Source: Calothrix sp. PCC 7716 (GTDB lineage: Bacteria; Cyanobacteriota; Cyanobacteriia; Cyanobacteriales; Nostocaceae). From it: a stretch of DNA of 64,000 nt. Position numbers and translations under genes: made by a program. Positions 8,723 through 19,279 of the stretch are shown here, in pieces. The stretch is taken from contig NZ_AP025018.1 of NCBI RefSeq assembly GCF_019977735.1, forward strand, positions 62,001-126,000, in the 5' to 3' direction. Below the pieces are notes generated by a model, which was not told the DNA's origin, did not search any database, and saw only the letters and a program-made list of their open reading frames with translations. The number at the start of each line of letters is the position of its first letter. The first letter of the stretch is position 1.

Positions 8723-10057
8723 CTAATTTTTATTGCGCTTGCGTAAAAAGTCTGGAATATCTAATCCAGGCTTTTCTTTGGGTTCAGGTGGTTGCTGTGG
8801 TTGTTGTTGCTGTTGTTGCTGTTGTTGTGCAGGTGGAGTAAAAGGTGGTTGCTGCATTGGCATTGGGCGCCTTTGTTGTGTTGGTATCCCCCCTCTTGGG
8901 TTTACGCTGGCAGATTGTGCAGGTGTCTGCTGAACTTCGCCAGTAAAGCCAGTTGCAATTACAGTCAATCGCACTTCGCCTTGAAGTCGGTCGTCAATTA
9001 CGGCGCCAAAAATAATATTCGCGTTCGGGTCTACGACTTCGTAAATCGTTTCGGCGGCAGCATTGACTTCGTGTAGTGTTAAGTCACTACCACCCGTAAT
9101 GTTAAACACAACACCCCTTGCCCCTTCAATCGAACATTCCAAAAGTGGCGAAGAAATTGCGGCAATGGCAGCTTCGCGAGCGCGTGATTTGCCTGAACCA
9201 ATACCAATCCCCATTAAGGCCGAACCTGCATCCGCCATTACTGCGCGCACATCGGCAAAGTCTACGTTAATTAAGCCAGGAATTGTAATGATATCTGAAA
9301 TTCCTTGCACCCCTTGCCGTAGTACGTCGTCGGCATAGCGAAATGCTTCTTGCATTGGAGTTTGTTCGGGGATCACTTCCAACAATTTGTTATTGGGAAT
9401 GATAATGAGGGTATCAACGCGACTTTTTAGCCCTTCTATTCCTTGCTCGGCTTGACTAATACGACGGCGCCCTTCAAATATAAATGGACGTGTGACAACA
9501 CCTACTGTCAAGGCGCCCATTTCTTTTGCGACCTCTGCCACAATTGGAGCAGCACCTGTACCCGTTCCGCCTCCCATGCCAGCCGTAATAAAAACAAGGT
9601 CGGCGCCTTCTAAAGCAGTGGCAATTTCATCGCGCGACTCTTCAGCAGCTTTTTGACCAATTGCTGGGTTTCCACCTGCCCCCAAACCGCGTGTTAATTT
9701 CTGCCCAATTTGCAAACGACTAGGAGCGGATGCGAGTGTTAAAGCTTGAGCATCGGTGTTAATAGACCAAAATTCTACTCCAGAAACATCCGAAGCAATC
9801 ATGCGGTTAACAGCATTACTACCACCACCACCAACCCCAATCACTTTGATGTTGGCAACGCGCCCAGGAACGATATCGCCAATTCGACTATCTTCTGCTG
9901 GGGTTTTTTTGTTGTCCGATGACCCAAAAGTTAACCCAGAATGGCTAAAAGGGTTATTGGAGTTCCCCGTAAGAGTCAAGGATGGCTGTCCTGGAGATTG
10001 AGAGTTTTTATAAGTAAGCCCTTGGCTATTGTCAAATGTCATTGGATTTGCGTACAT
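8723..10057 (-). CDS. ftsZ: Cell division GTPase FtsZ
   Basis: FtsZ is the tubulin-like GTPase that polymerises into the division ring. Visible features are a cyanobacterial N-terminal extension of about 65 residues, then [17 protein letters not shown], the tubulin signature [10 protein letters not shown] and the T7-loop [12 protein letters not shown] Gln/Pro-rich linker (with a CAG/CAA tract near 8805-8830) and the conserved tail [14 protein letters not shown] (binding site for FtsZ partners) close the protein. Length 444 is normal for filamentous cyanobacteria. It lies downstream of ftsQ and a hypothetical gene on the same strand, separated from them by 424 bp, so it probably has its own promoter. 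Confidence 0.97.
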   Translation of the reverse strand: MYANPMTFDNSQGLTYKNSQSPGQPSLTLTGNSNNPFSHSGLTFGSSDNKKTPAEDSRIGDIVPGRVANIKVIGVGGGGSNAVNRMIASDVSGVEFWSINTDAQALTLASAPSRLQIGQKLTRGLGAGGNPAIGQKAAEESRDEIATALEGADLVFITAGMGGGTGTGAAPIVAEVAKEMGALTVGVVTRPFIFEGRRRISQAEQGIEGLKSRVDTLIIIPNNKLLEVIPEQTPMQEAFRYADDVLRQGVQGISDIITIPGLINVDFADVRAVMADAGSALMGIGIGSGKSRAREAAIAAISSPLLECSIEGARGVVFNITGGSDLTLHEVNAAAETIYEVVDPNANIIFGAVIDDRLQGEVRLTVIATGFTGEVQQTPAQSASVNPRGGIPTQQRRPMPMQQPPFTPPAQQQQQQQQQPQQPPEPKEKPGLDIPDFLRKRNKN

Positions 10058-10481
10058 GTAGATAAACGGCTATTCGGTTGGTGTTGTGTACCTATGAGTC
10101 AACTATAGTGTCAGCCAACCATCATGGATAAGCATTGTTTTTTCTTGTCATAACTTCCTTTACAACAGAAGCTTTGATGAGCGGATGAGTGTCAGAATTC
10201 CAACATAAATGTCGGATATACCCATACCTGCTGGCATTAAACTAGCATTTTCTGAGCTTTACTCTTAACTTCTCCCACTCAATCGCACAACTAATTTTAA
10301 AGAAGTATACCTAGTATTTACTTAATGAGTGTTATGTATAACTTTAACAGTGACGCTAATTACTTCACTGCTATGTTACCTTTACTGCTCCGTATAATTT
10401 TGGCGTTGTTACTGACCTGTGCATCTTAAAAGAAGTAATTTTTCAGATGTCATTAATTTTACATCTGCATCTGTTGTTTTT
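10058..10481. other. Leader/promoter region of ftsZ
   Basis: The 424 bp upstream of ftsZ are non-coding. I see no strong hairpin, repeat or small ORF. It most likely holds the ftsZ promoter and untranslated leader. Confidence 0.5.
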
Positions 10482-11153
10482 TCACTCCATTACAAAAAAT
10501 CTGTATTTGCGTAGATTTAAAAGATTTTCATGTAATACACCCAGACTGAGTGCAATTATTTTAAACCCCTTTATTATGTTTTCAAGCCTAAACCAAGCGT
10601 AATAAAATTCATTCAACATGATATTTAAATCGCTATCTGGCTTCCCTACTACATCGTTAAGGAGCAACAAATAATGCACTGCTGATTCCAAAATTTCACG
10701 TATATATATGTATAACTGAGTTTCATATATTACGTTAATATGCTTATGTATAAGCTTTTTACCAAAAATCTTCAAAAATACATTTGTCCTACTTTGACAG
10801 TCAAGTAGCCTTACTGCTAAAGAATACAATAAATTATGATTCCACACATCAGCCTTTATCTGTAAAATATCATGTTGGTGCCTCCCATATACTTTTGACA
10901 AAACAATACAAACCTTAACACAAGCGTGTTGATGCTGTAACAACGTGACAGTACAAGGCGTACCTTCACAAAAGACACTATCATCAAACTGTCTGACATC
11001 TATAGTGCGTGTGAACCAGTTGTTAAATAAAACAACAGGGTAATAGTAACTTGTTTCTTGTACAGGTTTATATAGGTTCTCCTTGCAGGGCGTTAAAACA
11101 ACAATACCTGTTTTCAACTCCATTGGTAAAATAATTGTGCCAAGTATATTCAC
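10482..11153 (-). CDS. Hypothetical protein between ftsQ and ftsZ
   Basis: An unrecognised 223-residue frame on the same strand as ftsQ and ftsZ, starting 68 bp after the ftsQ stop with GTG; AGGA lies about 10 bases upstream. It is rich in Leu, Ile, Cys and His, has no signal peptide and only short hydrophobic stretches (for example FKIIALSLGVL near the C-terminus). No domain is recognisable. It has no GGCGCC and an AT-rich composition unlike its two neighbours, so it may be an insertion into the ftsQ-ftsZ cluster. Length and strand favour a real gene, but a spurious frame cannot be excluded. Confidence 0.5.
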   Translation of the reverse strand: MNILGTIILPMELKTGIVVLTPCKENLYKPVQETSYYYPVVLFNNWFTRTIDVRQFDDSVFCEGTPCTVTLLQHQHACVKVCIVLSKVYGRHQHDILQIKADVWNHNLLYSLAVRLLDCQSRTNVFLKIFGKKLIHKHINVIYETQLYIYIREILESAVHYLLLLNDVVGKPDSDLNIMLNEFYYAWFRLENIIKGFKIIALSLGVLHENLLNLRKYRFFVME

Positions 11154-11221
11154 TCATAAAAAGTCCTGCTCGCTACAACAAGAGTAAAGCATTTTAACTT
11201 AACAACTTTTGATTCTAAATT

Positions 11222-12055
11222 TTAGCGTTTGGCACGAGGAATAATCAATTCTTTTGTACTATTTTGAAGTTGCATAGTTGGTAAATCAGGATTTGTAAGG
11301 TCTATATACTGTATTTTCGTAGTATTTATTTTTGCAGGCAGGTGTCGCATTTGTGCAAGAACTTTGATTTGCTCGGTTAGTTGAGGTCCCAAGGCGCCTA
11401 GATGTACACGCCCAATTTCAGTTGTTAAAATTACGTTGGTCAAATCTTGACAATCAATTTTGGTGATTTCGACAGAACTTTTGCTTACCGCTTCGTAAAG
11501 CATCCCCCAAAACTCCCGGTATTGGTCGGGAGAACCAATTACTTTAAGATTAGGTAATCCAGCTTTAAGCGTTTTTAAATTTTTTGTATCAACGTCAATT
11601 AGTACACCTGTTGCATCAAGCAACAACAATGGAGTTTTTTCGTCCGAAGCTTGAGTTTTTTGCACGATGGCAACAGGGACTCGTTCAATTACTTCGACAA
11701 TTAACCCTGGTGGAAACAAACGACGAGTCACCGAAGCGTGTGCAATCAATGGTTGCTTTTGTAGCGATTGGGCAATATGTGATGGCTCAATTTTCCATAC
11801 TGATTGCGGATAAGACAAAGGCAACAGCGACTGAATTTTGTCAGCAGAAAGTAATTGGTTACCAGAAACTTTAACGTCTTGTTCAGTTTTAACTAACCAG
11901 GTTGGTTGAACAGTTGCCCATAACAAACCACCTGTAAGAGAAACAAGAGCAAAGCTTTGCCAGACAGTTTGAATAATCTTTTTGCGTCGCTGCTTCCTTA
12001 GTTTTTTTCGTCTACCTTCTAAATCTGTGCGAGACACTGATGCTGTATCAGCCAT
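11222..12055 (-). CDS. ftsQ: Cell division protein FtsQ
   Basis: FtsQ is a bitopic inner-membrane divisome protein. The 277-residue product has a strongly basic cytoplasmic N-terminus (RRKKLRKQRRKK), one membrane span (about residues 30-50, SFALVSLTGGLLWATV) and a POTRA domain (VKVSGNQLLSADKIQ). The FtsQ beta domain follows (RLFPPGLIVEVIERVPVAIVQ ... LLLDATGVLIDV). Its location upstream of ftsZ on the same strand matches the cyanobacterial division cluster, here interrupted by a hypothetical gene. Confidence 0.92.
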   Translation of the reverse strand: MADTASVSRTDLEGRRKKLRKQRRKKIIQTVWQSFALVSLTGGLLWATVQPTWLVKTEQDVKVSGNQLLSADKIQSLLPLSYPQSVWKIEPSHIAQSLQKQPLIAHASVTRRLFPPGLIVEVIERVPVAIVQKTQASDEKTPLLLLDATGVLIDVDTKNLKTLKAGLPNLKVIGSPDQYREFWGMLYEAVSKSSVEITKIDCQDLTNVILTTEIGRVHLGALGPQLTEQIKVLAQMRHLPAKINTTKIQYIDLTNPDLPTMQLQNSTKELIIPRAKR

Positions 12056-12698
12056 TCAAACCCCTTCCACACATGAGCGAATCTATTCATATCGGCAATT
12101 GGAAGCCACGATTATTTCGCGCGAATAAGCCACGCGAGATTGACTTTAACTTTTGAAATAGGCACATCAAAACTCTTAATGAATGCCCGTACTATTTGGT
12201 ATATCCACCCTAATACGCTTGCTCGTACCTTCCTAAAGTGTGCAGCGTTAATTTTGCACTAAGTGTAGCTTTTTGACTGTGGGGTGTAAACCATCATACT
12301 GAAAATAAGCTACATCCAAGGTATTGACAGAATAACACGCTTCATGCATAAAAATATTCTTGAAAGAATAATTAATTAAGGCGCCTTAATTAAAATATTG
12401 CAATATATAACACCTAAATATATACTCCTGGATGGTTGACAAAGTGTTATAAGTATAGTCACGCTCACTGTCAGTAATATTTATGGATTTACACGTTGTC
12501 AAAACCGAGGTGGCGAGTGTAAAAATGATTATTCACTTGTTTTTAATCAGGGATAACCTCATTGCGGCTAAGAATTTTACATTATAGTTCTGCGACAAAC
12601 GGTGCCACTGCCTCCGTAAAATTGTAAGTTAAAACACTTACCCTTAGCATTTATACGTTAAATTACTGTAAATATAAATACTCATTCATTGCATCTAC
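12056..12698. other. Divergent intergenic region with 22-bp palindrome
   Basis: The region separates ftsQ (-) from the AAA ATPase gene (+). At 12372-12393 there is a perfect 22-bp palindrome made of TTAATTAA arms around a GGCGCC core. No other structure or coding potential was recognised; both promoters must lie here. Confidence 0.6.
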
Positions 12699-14057
12699 AT
12701 GAGAACAACAATAAACTTATCGCGTTTCTTTAAAGCCTGTAACCCTAGCAAAACACTGGTTATGGGTGATGCCACTGACAGACGGTACTACATAGACTTT
12801 TCTGATGTACGTGGTTGTAAAATAGTAGAGGAATTACAACGTACAATAGTCCGTATTTCTCCGGATGACCCAACATGTCAGCTATTTACGGGTCATATTG
12901 GCTGCGGAAAATCAACAGAGCTACAACGGTTGAAAACTGAACTGGAAATGTCAGGTTTTCATGTAGTTTATTTTGAATCAAGCCAAGATTTAGACATGGC
13001 GGATATCGATGTCAGCGATATATTGCTTAGTATTGCCCGTCAGGTAGGCGCCAGTTTAGAAGCAGTTGGGATCAAAACGAAACCAGGATACTTCAGCAAC
13101 CTGTTCAAAGAAATCGGTGAATTCTTGCAAACTCCGCTAGAAATTTCCACAGAAGCAGAATTTTCAATTGGAATTGCAAAAATTAGTGCCAAGACAAAAG
13201 ATAGTCCACAGATGCGCTCCCAATTGCGGCAATATCTTGAACCTCGTACAAATAGCATATTGCAAGCAATCAACGACGAATTATTAGACCGAGCTAACGA
13301 GCAACTTAAAATGCGAGGTCAAAATGGATTGGTTGTAATAGTCGATAACTTAGACCGAGTTGACATGCGACCAATGCCATCGGGACGTTCGCAACCCGAA
13401 TACTTATTTATCGACCGAGGTGAACAACTGCGGCGCCTGAAATGTCATGTTGTGTACACAATTCCATTAGCGCTGATTTTCTCAAACGAATACGAAACCC
13501 TGAAAAACCGTTTGGGTGGTGGGGTGGCACCAAAAGTACTACCAATGGTGTTAGTAAGACAGCGTTCAGGCAGTGATTACGAGCCAGGAATGTCCTTATT
13601 ACGTCAGCTTGTGTTAGCGCGAGCATTTCCCGAAATTGCCTGGAACGCTCGTGAGAACTTAGTTACAGAATTATTTGAGGCGCCTGAAACTTTGGATAGG
13701 TTATGCCGTGTGAGTGGAGGTCATATTCGTAATCTTTTAGGATTGCTTTATAGCTGTTTACAACGTCAAGACCCTCCATTCTCACCTGATTGTTTAGAGT
13801 CTGTAATCAAAGATTATCGCGACGATTTACTGCTAGCGATAAACGAAGAAGAATGGGAATTACTCTACGAAGTAGTTAATCAGCAAAGTCTTAAAGGCGA
13901 ATCTGAGTATCAAAGACTATTGCGAAGCATGTTTGTTTTTGAATACCGCGATGCCACAGGACGTTGGTTTGGTATCAGTCCAGCACTAGCTGAAACCGAA
14001 AAAGTACGAGCATGGCAAAGACAAATTAGAAGTGCTGAGTTAGAAGTGCTGAGTTAG
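12699..14057 (+). CDS. AAA-type P-loop ATPase paired with nSTAND-WD40 gene
   Basis: A 452-residue ATPase. Walker A is GHIGCGKST (residues 65-73) and Walker B is LVVIVDNLDRVD (about 205-216). A GGHIRNLLGLL segment resembles the sensor-2/lid region of AAA or KAP-like NTPases. There is no signal peptide or membrane span. The specific family name is not certain. It precedes the nSTAND-WD40 gene by 235 bp on the same strand; such ATPases commonly accompany large TPR/STAND proteins in cyanobacteria (recalled, not searched), so a joint signalling role is inferred. The last ten residues (RSAELEVLS) are encoded by a tandem repeat that runs on past the stop codon, so the C-terminus is repeat-derived. 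Confidence 0.75.
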   Translation: MRTTINLSRFFKACNPSKTLVMGDATDRRYYIDFSDVRGCKIVEELQRTIVRISPDDPTCQLFTGHIGCGKSTELQRLKTELEMSGFHVVYFESSQDLDMADIDVSDILLSIARQVGASLEAVGIKTKPGYFSNLFKEIGEFLQTPLEISTEAEFSIGIAKISAKTKDSPQMRSQLRQYLEPRTNSILQAINDELLDRANEQLKMRGQNGLVVIVDNLDRVDMRPMPSGRSQPEYLFIDRGEQLRRLKCHVVYTIPLALIFSNEYETLKNRLGGGVAPKVLPMVLVRQRSGSDYEPGMSLLRQLVLARAFPEIAWNARENLVTELFEAPETLDRLCRVSGGHIRNLLGLLYSCLQRQDPPFSPDCLESVIKDYRDDLLLAINEEEWELLYEVVNQQSLKGESEYQRLLRSMFVFEYRDATGRWFGISPALAETEKVRAWQRQIRSAELEVLS

Positions 14058-14133
14058 AAGTGCTGAGTTAGAAGTGCTGAGTGCTGAGTATGGACTCTTA
14101 ACTCAGCACTCAGCACTCAGCACTCAGCACTCA
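14026..14133. repeat. GTGCTGA heptamer array forming an inverted repeat
   Basis: Three TTAGAAGTGCTGAG 14-mers and extra GTGCTGA units are followed after about 15 bases by four or more units in the opposite orientation (CAGCACT). The result is a long potential hairpin directly behind, and partly inside, the ATPase gene. Similar arrays occur at 27802-27887 and 31195-31294. Confidence 0.9.
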
Positions 14134-14292
14134 TTACTATTCCTAAGTATTTTCACTGTATTTAATGCGTTCGGAAGAAAAAGCCTTCTAAAGACTCCGT
14201 AATTACACAGTATCCATTCCAACGCCTACAGTGCCAAAATCTAGTTTCCGCGTTTTGGTGAACATAATTCTTTTTAGCCCGGTTTTAGTTTT

Positions 14293-17200
14293 ATGACAGA
14301 GTGGCAGTTCACGGCTGCAATCGCCAATGCAAATCATCGTTCATTACAACGTCTAATTCGAGCGGTTGCGCTTTCTAAAGGTCAATTTGCCCTAATATTA
14401 GTTAGATGCAACTACGGACAATTACGTACATCAGTTTTAGAAAATCTACGCACGCTAACTAAAGACATTTACTTACGTGAGCTAGAGCTTTCTCCTTTGA
14501 CAACCGCAAATTTACACAACACAATAATTTCAGATCTATATTTAGATATTCCTGCTGTTGCTGGTGATGCTTTACCCGAAGCTTTAATGGTGTTTGGGCT
14601 TGAATCAGTTATAAAAATTGATGATTTACTTACTGGGTTAAACCAAGCGCGCGATATTTATGCTGATACTTTTCCTTTTCCTTTGGTGCTATGGCTTAAA
14701 GACGAAGTAGCTACTCAATTGTCACGACTTGCACCTGACTTTAAAAGTTGGGCAGCAACCACGATTAAGTTTGAGATGACAAAGGAGGAGTTAATAACTT
14801 TAATCCGTAAAAATACTGAATATTTATTTAATTATATTCTTAATAGTACGGATGAAAGCCACAGCCTTGATAAAGTTTCATCTTTGGATAGTTCAAAAGA
14901 AATCGAAACCGCACGCGAAGACTTACTCCGCATATACAATATTCAACTTGAACCAGAACTGAACCGCTGTTTAGAATTTGTTTCAGGATATAACGCTTAT
15001 ATTAATGACCAAGTTGAAGAAGCTCTGTCTCATTACCAGCATTCTTTGGCTCTTTGGGATGATGAAAACCACACTTTTACATTCTCACAGTCTGTTTACA
15101 AAGCTATAGTTTTATTCCATCTTGGCTTATGCTATGGACGAATGGCGGATTTACGTCCGGCATTGAATCGCAGCTACTGGCTTGAAGGAATTGTTTGGTT
15201 TAAGAAATCACTTTCAACATTTGAGTCAATAGGGCGCCAAGATAAAGTAGCTCAATTTATACCTCCACTCTTACAAATGCTGAAGCATGTCGAAGCATGG
15301 GATGAGCTACATACTTATGCTTCTCAAGCATTAGAGCTATATGCCACTTACCCCGATAAAGCTTCTGAAGCCCAAGCATATGGGTTTTTAGCAGTTGTTG
15401 CGGCTGCAAGGTCAAATTGGCTACAAGCATATGAATTAGCGAATACAGCCCGGACTATTGCAGAAGTTTCTGTAAATGTCTCACGTGCCCAAGAAAGTTG
15501 GTATCTTTTATTACTAGGACGCGCACAACGTCATTTAGGAGAGTGGGAAGAAGCAATAAATAATTTGGAGTGGGCGAAAGTTGTTTGCGAGGTACAGTAT
15601 GAGCCATCGTTATATTTAGAGATAGTTGAAGAGCTACGTTCACTCTACTTTTTTGAGCGTCATAACTATAGTGAAGCTTTCAACCTGAAGCAAGAAAAAG
15701 TTCAAGTAGAACATCAGTACGGATTTCGAGCATTTATTGGCGCCACTACGCTGCAACCACAACGTTACAAAGTAAATGGTTCAACAGGGAATGTAGTAGG
15801 GTGTACTTCAATTAACCAATCAAGAATTTCTTATATACCCGAAGAAGTCGCACAAGAAATTGCTGCATCTGGAAGGGAAAAAGATATTAATAATTTAATT
15901 GGACGTTTAGGGCGTACAGACTGTAAGTTAACTATTGTTCATGGGCCAAGCGGTGTTGGTAAGAGTTCGCTGTTGCGTGCTGGGTTAGTCCCAACTTTAA
16001 CAGAAAAGGTAATTGGCGACCGCATTGCCATACCAATTGTTTTATCGGTATATAGCGATTGGATTACAGTATTAGGTCGAAATATTAATCAAGCATTAGC
16101 GCAAACAGATATATCGATATCAATCAAATTTTCAACGTCAATAATACTAGCCAAGCTACGGGAATTAGCAGAACGTAATTATACAGTTGTTTTAATTTTT
16201 GACCAATTAGAAGAATTCTTTTTTGCTGTTCGCGAGCAAAGTCAAAGAATTCATTTTTATAAATTTGTTAGTCAGTGTTTAAATATTCCTTTTGTCAAGA
16301 TTATTTTTTCGCTTCGTGAAGATTATTTACATTATTTATTAGAGTTTGAGCGTCTGTGTAATGAAAACAACCGTAACACATACGATTTAGGGGTAATTAA
16401 TAAAAATATACTAGATAAAGATATTCGTTATTATTTAGGAAATTTTTCAGTTCAAGATGCTATTGGCGTTATTGATATTTTGACTTCTCGCTCACACTAT
16501 GAACTAAGTAACGATTTGATTAATCAGTTAGTTCAAGATTTAGCGACAGAAGTTGAGCAAGTTCATCCTATTGAATTGCAAATAGTCGGCGCCCAACTTC
16601 AAGCCGAAAAAATTAAAACTCTCGAAGAGTATAAAGAATCTGGTGGTTCATCGAAGTTAGTAGAACGTTGGTTGACGGAGGTTATTAAAGACTGTGGTCG
16701 AGAAAACGAGCAGCTAACTTGGAAATTATTATTTGAACTAACCGATGAAAAAGGTACGCGACCACTTAGAACTAAAATTGAGCTTGCAGTTGCGTTAACC
16801 AAAAGTGCTGAGACGTTATTTAATTTAGATTCTGATTGGGAGTTAATACTCGATATTTTAGTTGGCAGTGGTTTAGTACTGCGAATGCGTGAAGAATCTG
16901 GCGACCGCTACCAGCTTGTTCATGATTATTTAGTTGAACCTATTCGTCAAAAAAATAACTACGGCATTGTTGCTGAACTTGAAAAGGTCAGATTTGAAAA
17001 AACTCGTGCTGAAGTTGCTCAAAAACTCAGTCAAGAACAACTGACTTTAGTACTTCAAAGACGCTTACGCGAAGCAAGAATGGCTGGTGTGGCACTATTG
17101 TTTTGTACTGCCTCGATTGGTGGTTTGTGGTGGCAAGCAGACCTGCAAAAGCGCGCGGCTGTTCTAAACCGCGTGCGTGCAGAACGTAGCGAAGACAACT

Positions 17201-19266
17201 TACGAGTAAGTGCAATTACTGCTGCGAGCGAAGCTTTGTTTGCTTCTTCCAAGGAATTTGATGCTTTGATTGAGAGTTTACGCGCTTGGCGAAAACTTAA
17301 ACAATCGAATGGAGTTCAAGGTGATACTTCTTCGCGTGTAGTCACAGCATTACAGCAAGCAGTGTATGGAGTTAAAGAAATCAACCGTCTGGAAGGACAT
17401 ACAGACGTTCTTTGGGGTGTTACTTATAGTCCAGATGGTAAATTAATTGCTTCGGGTAGTACTGACCGAATGGTCAAAATTTGGCGCCCAGATGGTACTT
17501 TAGTTCAAACTCTTGATGGACATGACTTTGCTGTTACTAGTATTGCTTTTAGTCCCGATGGAAAAACATTAGCATCTGCCAGCTTAGACAATACTGTAAA
17601 GCTGTGGCGCCAAAAAGAAAACGGCGAATTTGAAACACGACCATATAAATCATTAGATGGACATTCGCAAGGTATTTACAGCGTTAACTTTAGTCCTGAC
17701 GGTGAGTTAATAGCGACAGGTAGCGCAGATAATACAATCAAAATTTGGCGTTCTAATGGTGAGTTAGTCAAAATTTTACGTGGACATACAGCAGAAATTA
17801 ACTGGATAACATTTAGCCCGAATGGTCAGTTAATAGCTTCTGCGAGTCAAGACAAAACAGTCAAAATTTGGAACAGAGATGGAAATTTAGTAACAACACT
17901 GCCAGAAAATTCTATAGGTGTAACATCCGTAGCTTTTAGTCCAGATAGTCAGTACTTAGCATTAGGAAATCGTACAGGCGCCGTGCAGCTTTGGCGTAAA
18001 GTAGGTAATAATGCACAACGTCCATTTGATTATCGGTTAGAAAAAACACTGCGTAATCACACTGCTACAGTTTGGAACCTGAGCTTTAGTCCAAACAGTA
18101 AATATTTAGCATCTGCTGGAGATGATAATGCAATTAATATGTGGAGTATTGACGGTCGGTTAGTCGAAACATTTAAAGGTCACAACGATGCTGTTTCTAG
18201 TATTGCTTTTAGCCCAGACGGAAAAAAACTCGCATCTGCCAGTTGGGACAAAAGTATAAAGTTATGGAATTTAGCATCAACTTCATTACCAGTTCTAAAG
18301 AACCATGAAGGTGGAGTTACAAGTGTTGTTTGGAATCCGAACGGTGAGATGTTAGCATCGGCAAGTCGAGATAATACCGTTAAGCTATGGAAACATAATA
18401 AAAAGGATGGTATTTCTAGCACAAGCCTCGACAAAACCTTAGTTGGACATTCAGACTTAGTTCAAAGCGTCAGTTTTGACCCAGTTGGAAAATTAGTTGT
18501 GACTGGAAGTCATGATAACACCGCTAAAATTTGGAATTTAGATGGGTCATTAGTTAAAACTTTAACGGGACATCTTGATAAAGTTAGAAGCGTAGCTTGG
18601 AGTCCGGATGGAGAATTTATAGCATCAGCGAGTCAAGATAAAACCATTAAACTGTGGAACCGTGACGGCAAAAACGTCAAAACGATATCTGGACATAATG
18701 GTTGGGTAAATAATGTCGCTTGGAGTCCAGATGGAAAAATTCTTGCCTCAGCTAGTGATGATAAAACCGTCAAACTTTGGCGCCGAGACGGTACATTACT
18801 AAAAACCCTTACCTCACACGATAGCTGGGTTTTAGGCACAAGCTTTAGTCCTACCGATAAAATAATCGCATCTGCTGGTTGGGATAACACAGTCAAATTA
18901 TGGGATTGGAATGGTAAATTACTCAAAACCTTGCTTAGAGGTTATAGCGATAGCGTCAACTCAGTAACCTTTAGTCCCAACGGAGAAGTTTTAGCAGCAG
19001 CAGGTTGGGATAGCACAGTAAAACTATGGAGTCGTGAAGGTAAACTCATCAAGACCTTTAATGGACATAATGCACCAGTACTAAGTGCTGCTTGGAGTCC
19101 AGACGGTCAAACTCTCGCATCTGCAAGCGAAGACAAAACAATTATTTTGTGGAATTTAGATTTAAACGATTTATTAAAACGTGGATGTAACTGGGTAGGA
19201 GATTATCTCAAGTACAACCGTAACGTTGATGCACGTGACCGTAATCTTTGTGAAGGTGTTAAATAG
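14293..19266 (+). CDS. nSTAND NTPase with TPR-like region, membrane span and 14 WD40 repeats
   Basis: A 1657-residue signalling protein. Residues 1-190 form a domain ending in FPLVLWLKDE ... LAPDFKSWAATTIKFE. A helical TPR-like region follows (about 200-490). The STAND NTPase has Walker A GPSGVGKSS (about 553-561) and Walker B VVLIFDQLEEF (about 630-640). A single membrane span lies at about 929-945 (MAGVALLFCTASIGGLWW). After it I count 14 WD40 repeats (GH...SPDG...ASxSxDxTVKLW), enough for two seven-bladed propellers. STAND proteins act as ligand-triggered switches; the propellers probably sense and the N-terminal part signals. No protease or nuclease effector domain is recognisable. It pairs with the upstream AAA ATPase. 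Confidence 0.88.
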   Translation: MTEWQFTAAIANANHRSLQRLIRAVALSKGQFALILVRCNYGQLRTSVLENLRTLTKDIYLRELELSPLTTANLHNTIISDLYLDIPAVAGDALPEALMVFGLESVIKIDDLLTGLNQARDIYADTFPFPLVLWLKDEVATQLSRLAPDFKSWAATTIKFEMTKEELITLIRKNTEYLFNYILNSTDESHSLDKVSSLDSSKEIETAREDLLRIYNIQLEPELNRCLEFVSGYNAYINDQVEEALSHYQHSLALWDDENHTFTFSQSVYKAIVLFHLGLCYGRMADLRPALNRSYWLEGIVWFKKSLSTFESIGRQDKVAQFIPPLLQMLKHVEAWDELHTYASQALELYATYPDKASEAQAYGFLAVVAAARSNWLQAYELANTARTIAEVSVNVSRAQESWYLLLLGRAQRHLGEWEEAINNLEWAKVVCEVQYEPSLYLEIVEELRSLYFFERHNYSEAFNLKQEKVQVEHQYGFRAFIGATTLQPQRYKVNGSTGNVVGCTSINQSRISYIPEEVAQEIAASGREKDINNLIGRLGRTDCKLTIVHGPSGVGKSSLLRAGLVPTLTEKVIGDRIAIPIVLSVYSDWITVLGRNINQALAQTDISISIKFSTSIILAKLRELAERNYTVVLIFDQLEEFFFAVREQSQRIHFYKFVSQCLNIPFVKIIFSLREDYLHYLLEFERLCNENNRNTYDLGVINKNILDKDIRYYLGNFSVQDAIGVIDILTSRSHYELSNDLINQLVQDLATEVEQVHPIELQIVGAQLQAEKIKTLEEYKESGGSSKLVERWLTEVIKDCGRENEQLTWKLLFELTDEKGTRPLRTKIELAVALTKSAETLFNLDSDWELILDILVGSGLVLRMREESGDRYQLVHDYLVEPIRQKNNYGIVAELEKVRFEKTRAEVAQKLSQEQLTLVLQRRLREARMAGVALLFCTASIGGLWWQADLQKRAAVLNRVRAERSEDNLRVSAITAASEALFASSKEFDALIESLRAWRKLKQSNGVQGDTSSRVVTALQQAVYGVKEINRLEGHTDVLWGVTYSPDGKLIASGSTDRMVKIWRPDGTLVQTLDGHDFAVTSIAFSPDGKTLASASLDNTVKLWRQKENGEFETRPYKSLDGHSQGIYSVNFSPDGELIATGSADNTIKIWRSNGELVKILRGHTAEINWITFSPNGQLIASASQDKTVKIWNRDGNLVTTLPENSIGVTSVAFSPDSQYLALGNRTGAVQLWRKVGNNAQRPFDYRLEKTLRNHTATVWNLSFSPNSKYLASAGDDNAINMWSIDGRLVETFKGHNDAVSSIAFSPDGKKLASASWDKSIKLWNLASTSLPVLKNHEGGVTSVVWNPNGEMLASASRDNTVKLWKHNKKDGISSTSLDKTLVGHSDLVQSVSFDPVGKLVVTGSHDNTAKIWNLDGSLVKTLTGHLDKVRSVAWSPDGEFIASASQDKTIKLWNRDGKNVKTISGHNGWVNNVAWSPDGKILASASDDKTVKLWRRDGTLLKTLTSHDSWVLGTSFSPTDKIIASAGWDNTVKLWDWNGKLLKTLLRGYSDSVNSVTFSPNGEVLAAAGWDSTVKLWSREGKLIKTFNGHNAPVLSAAWSPDGQTLASASEDKTIILWNLDLNDLLKRGCNWVGDYLKYNRNVDARDRNLCEGVK

Positions 19267-19279
19267 AACTAGAACTAAT

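Noticed and set aside
8805-8830. CAG/CAA run in ftsZ as a sign of frameshift
   Set aside because: It encodes the Gln-rich linker in frame, and the conserved C-terminal peptide follows correctly.
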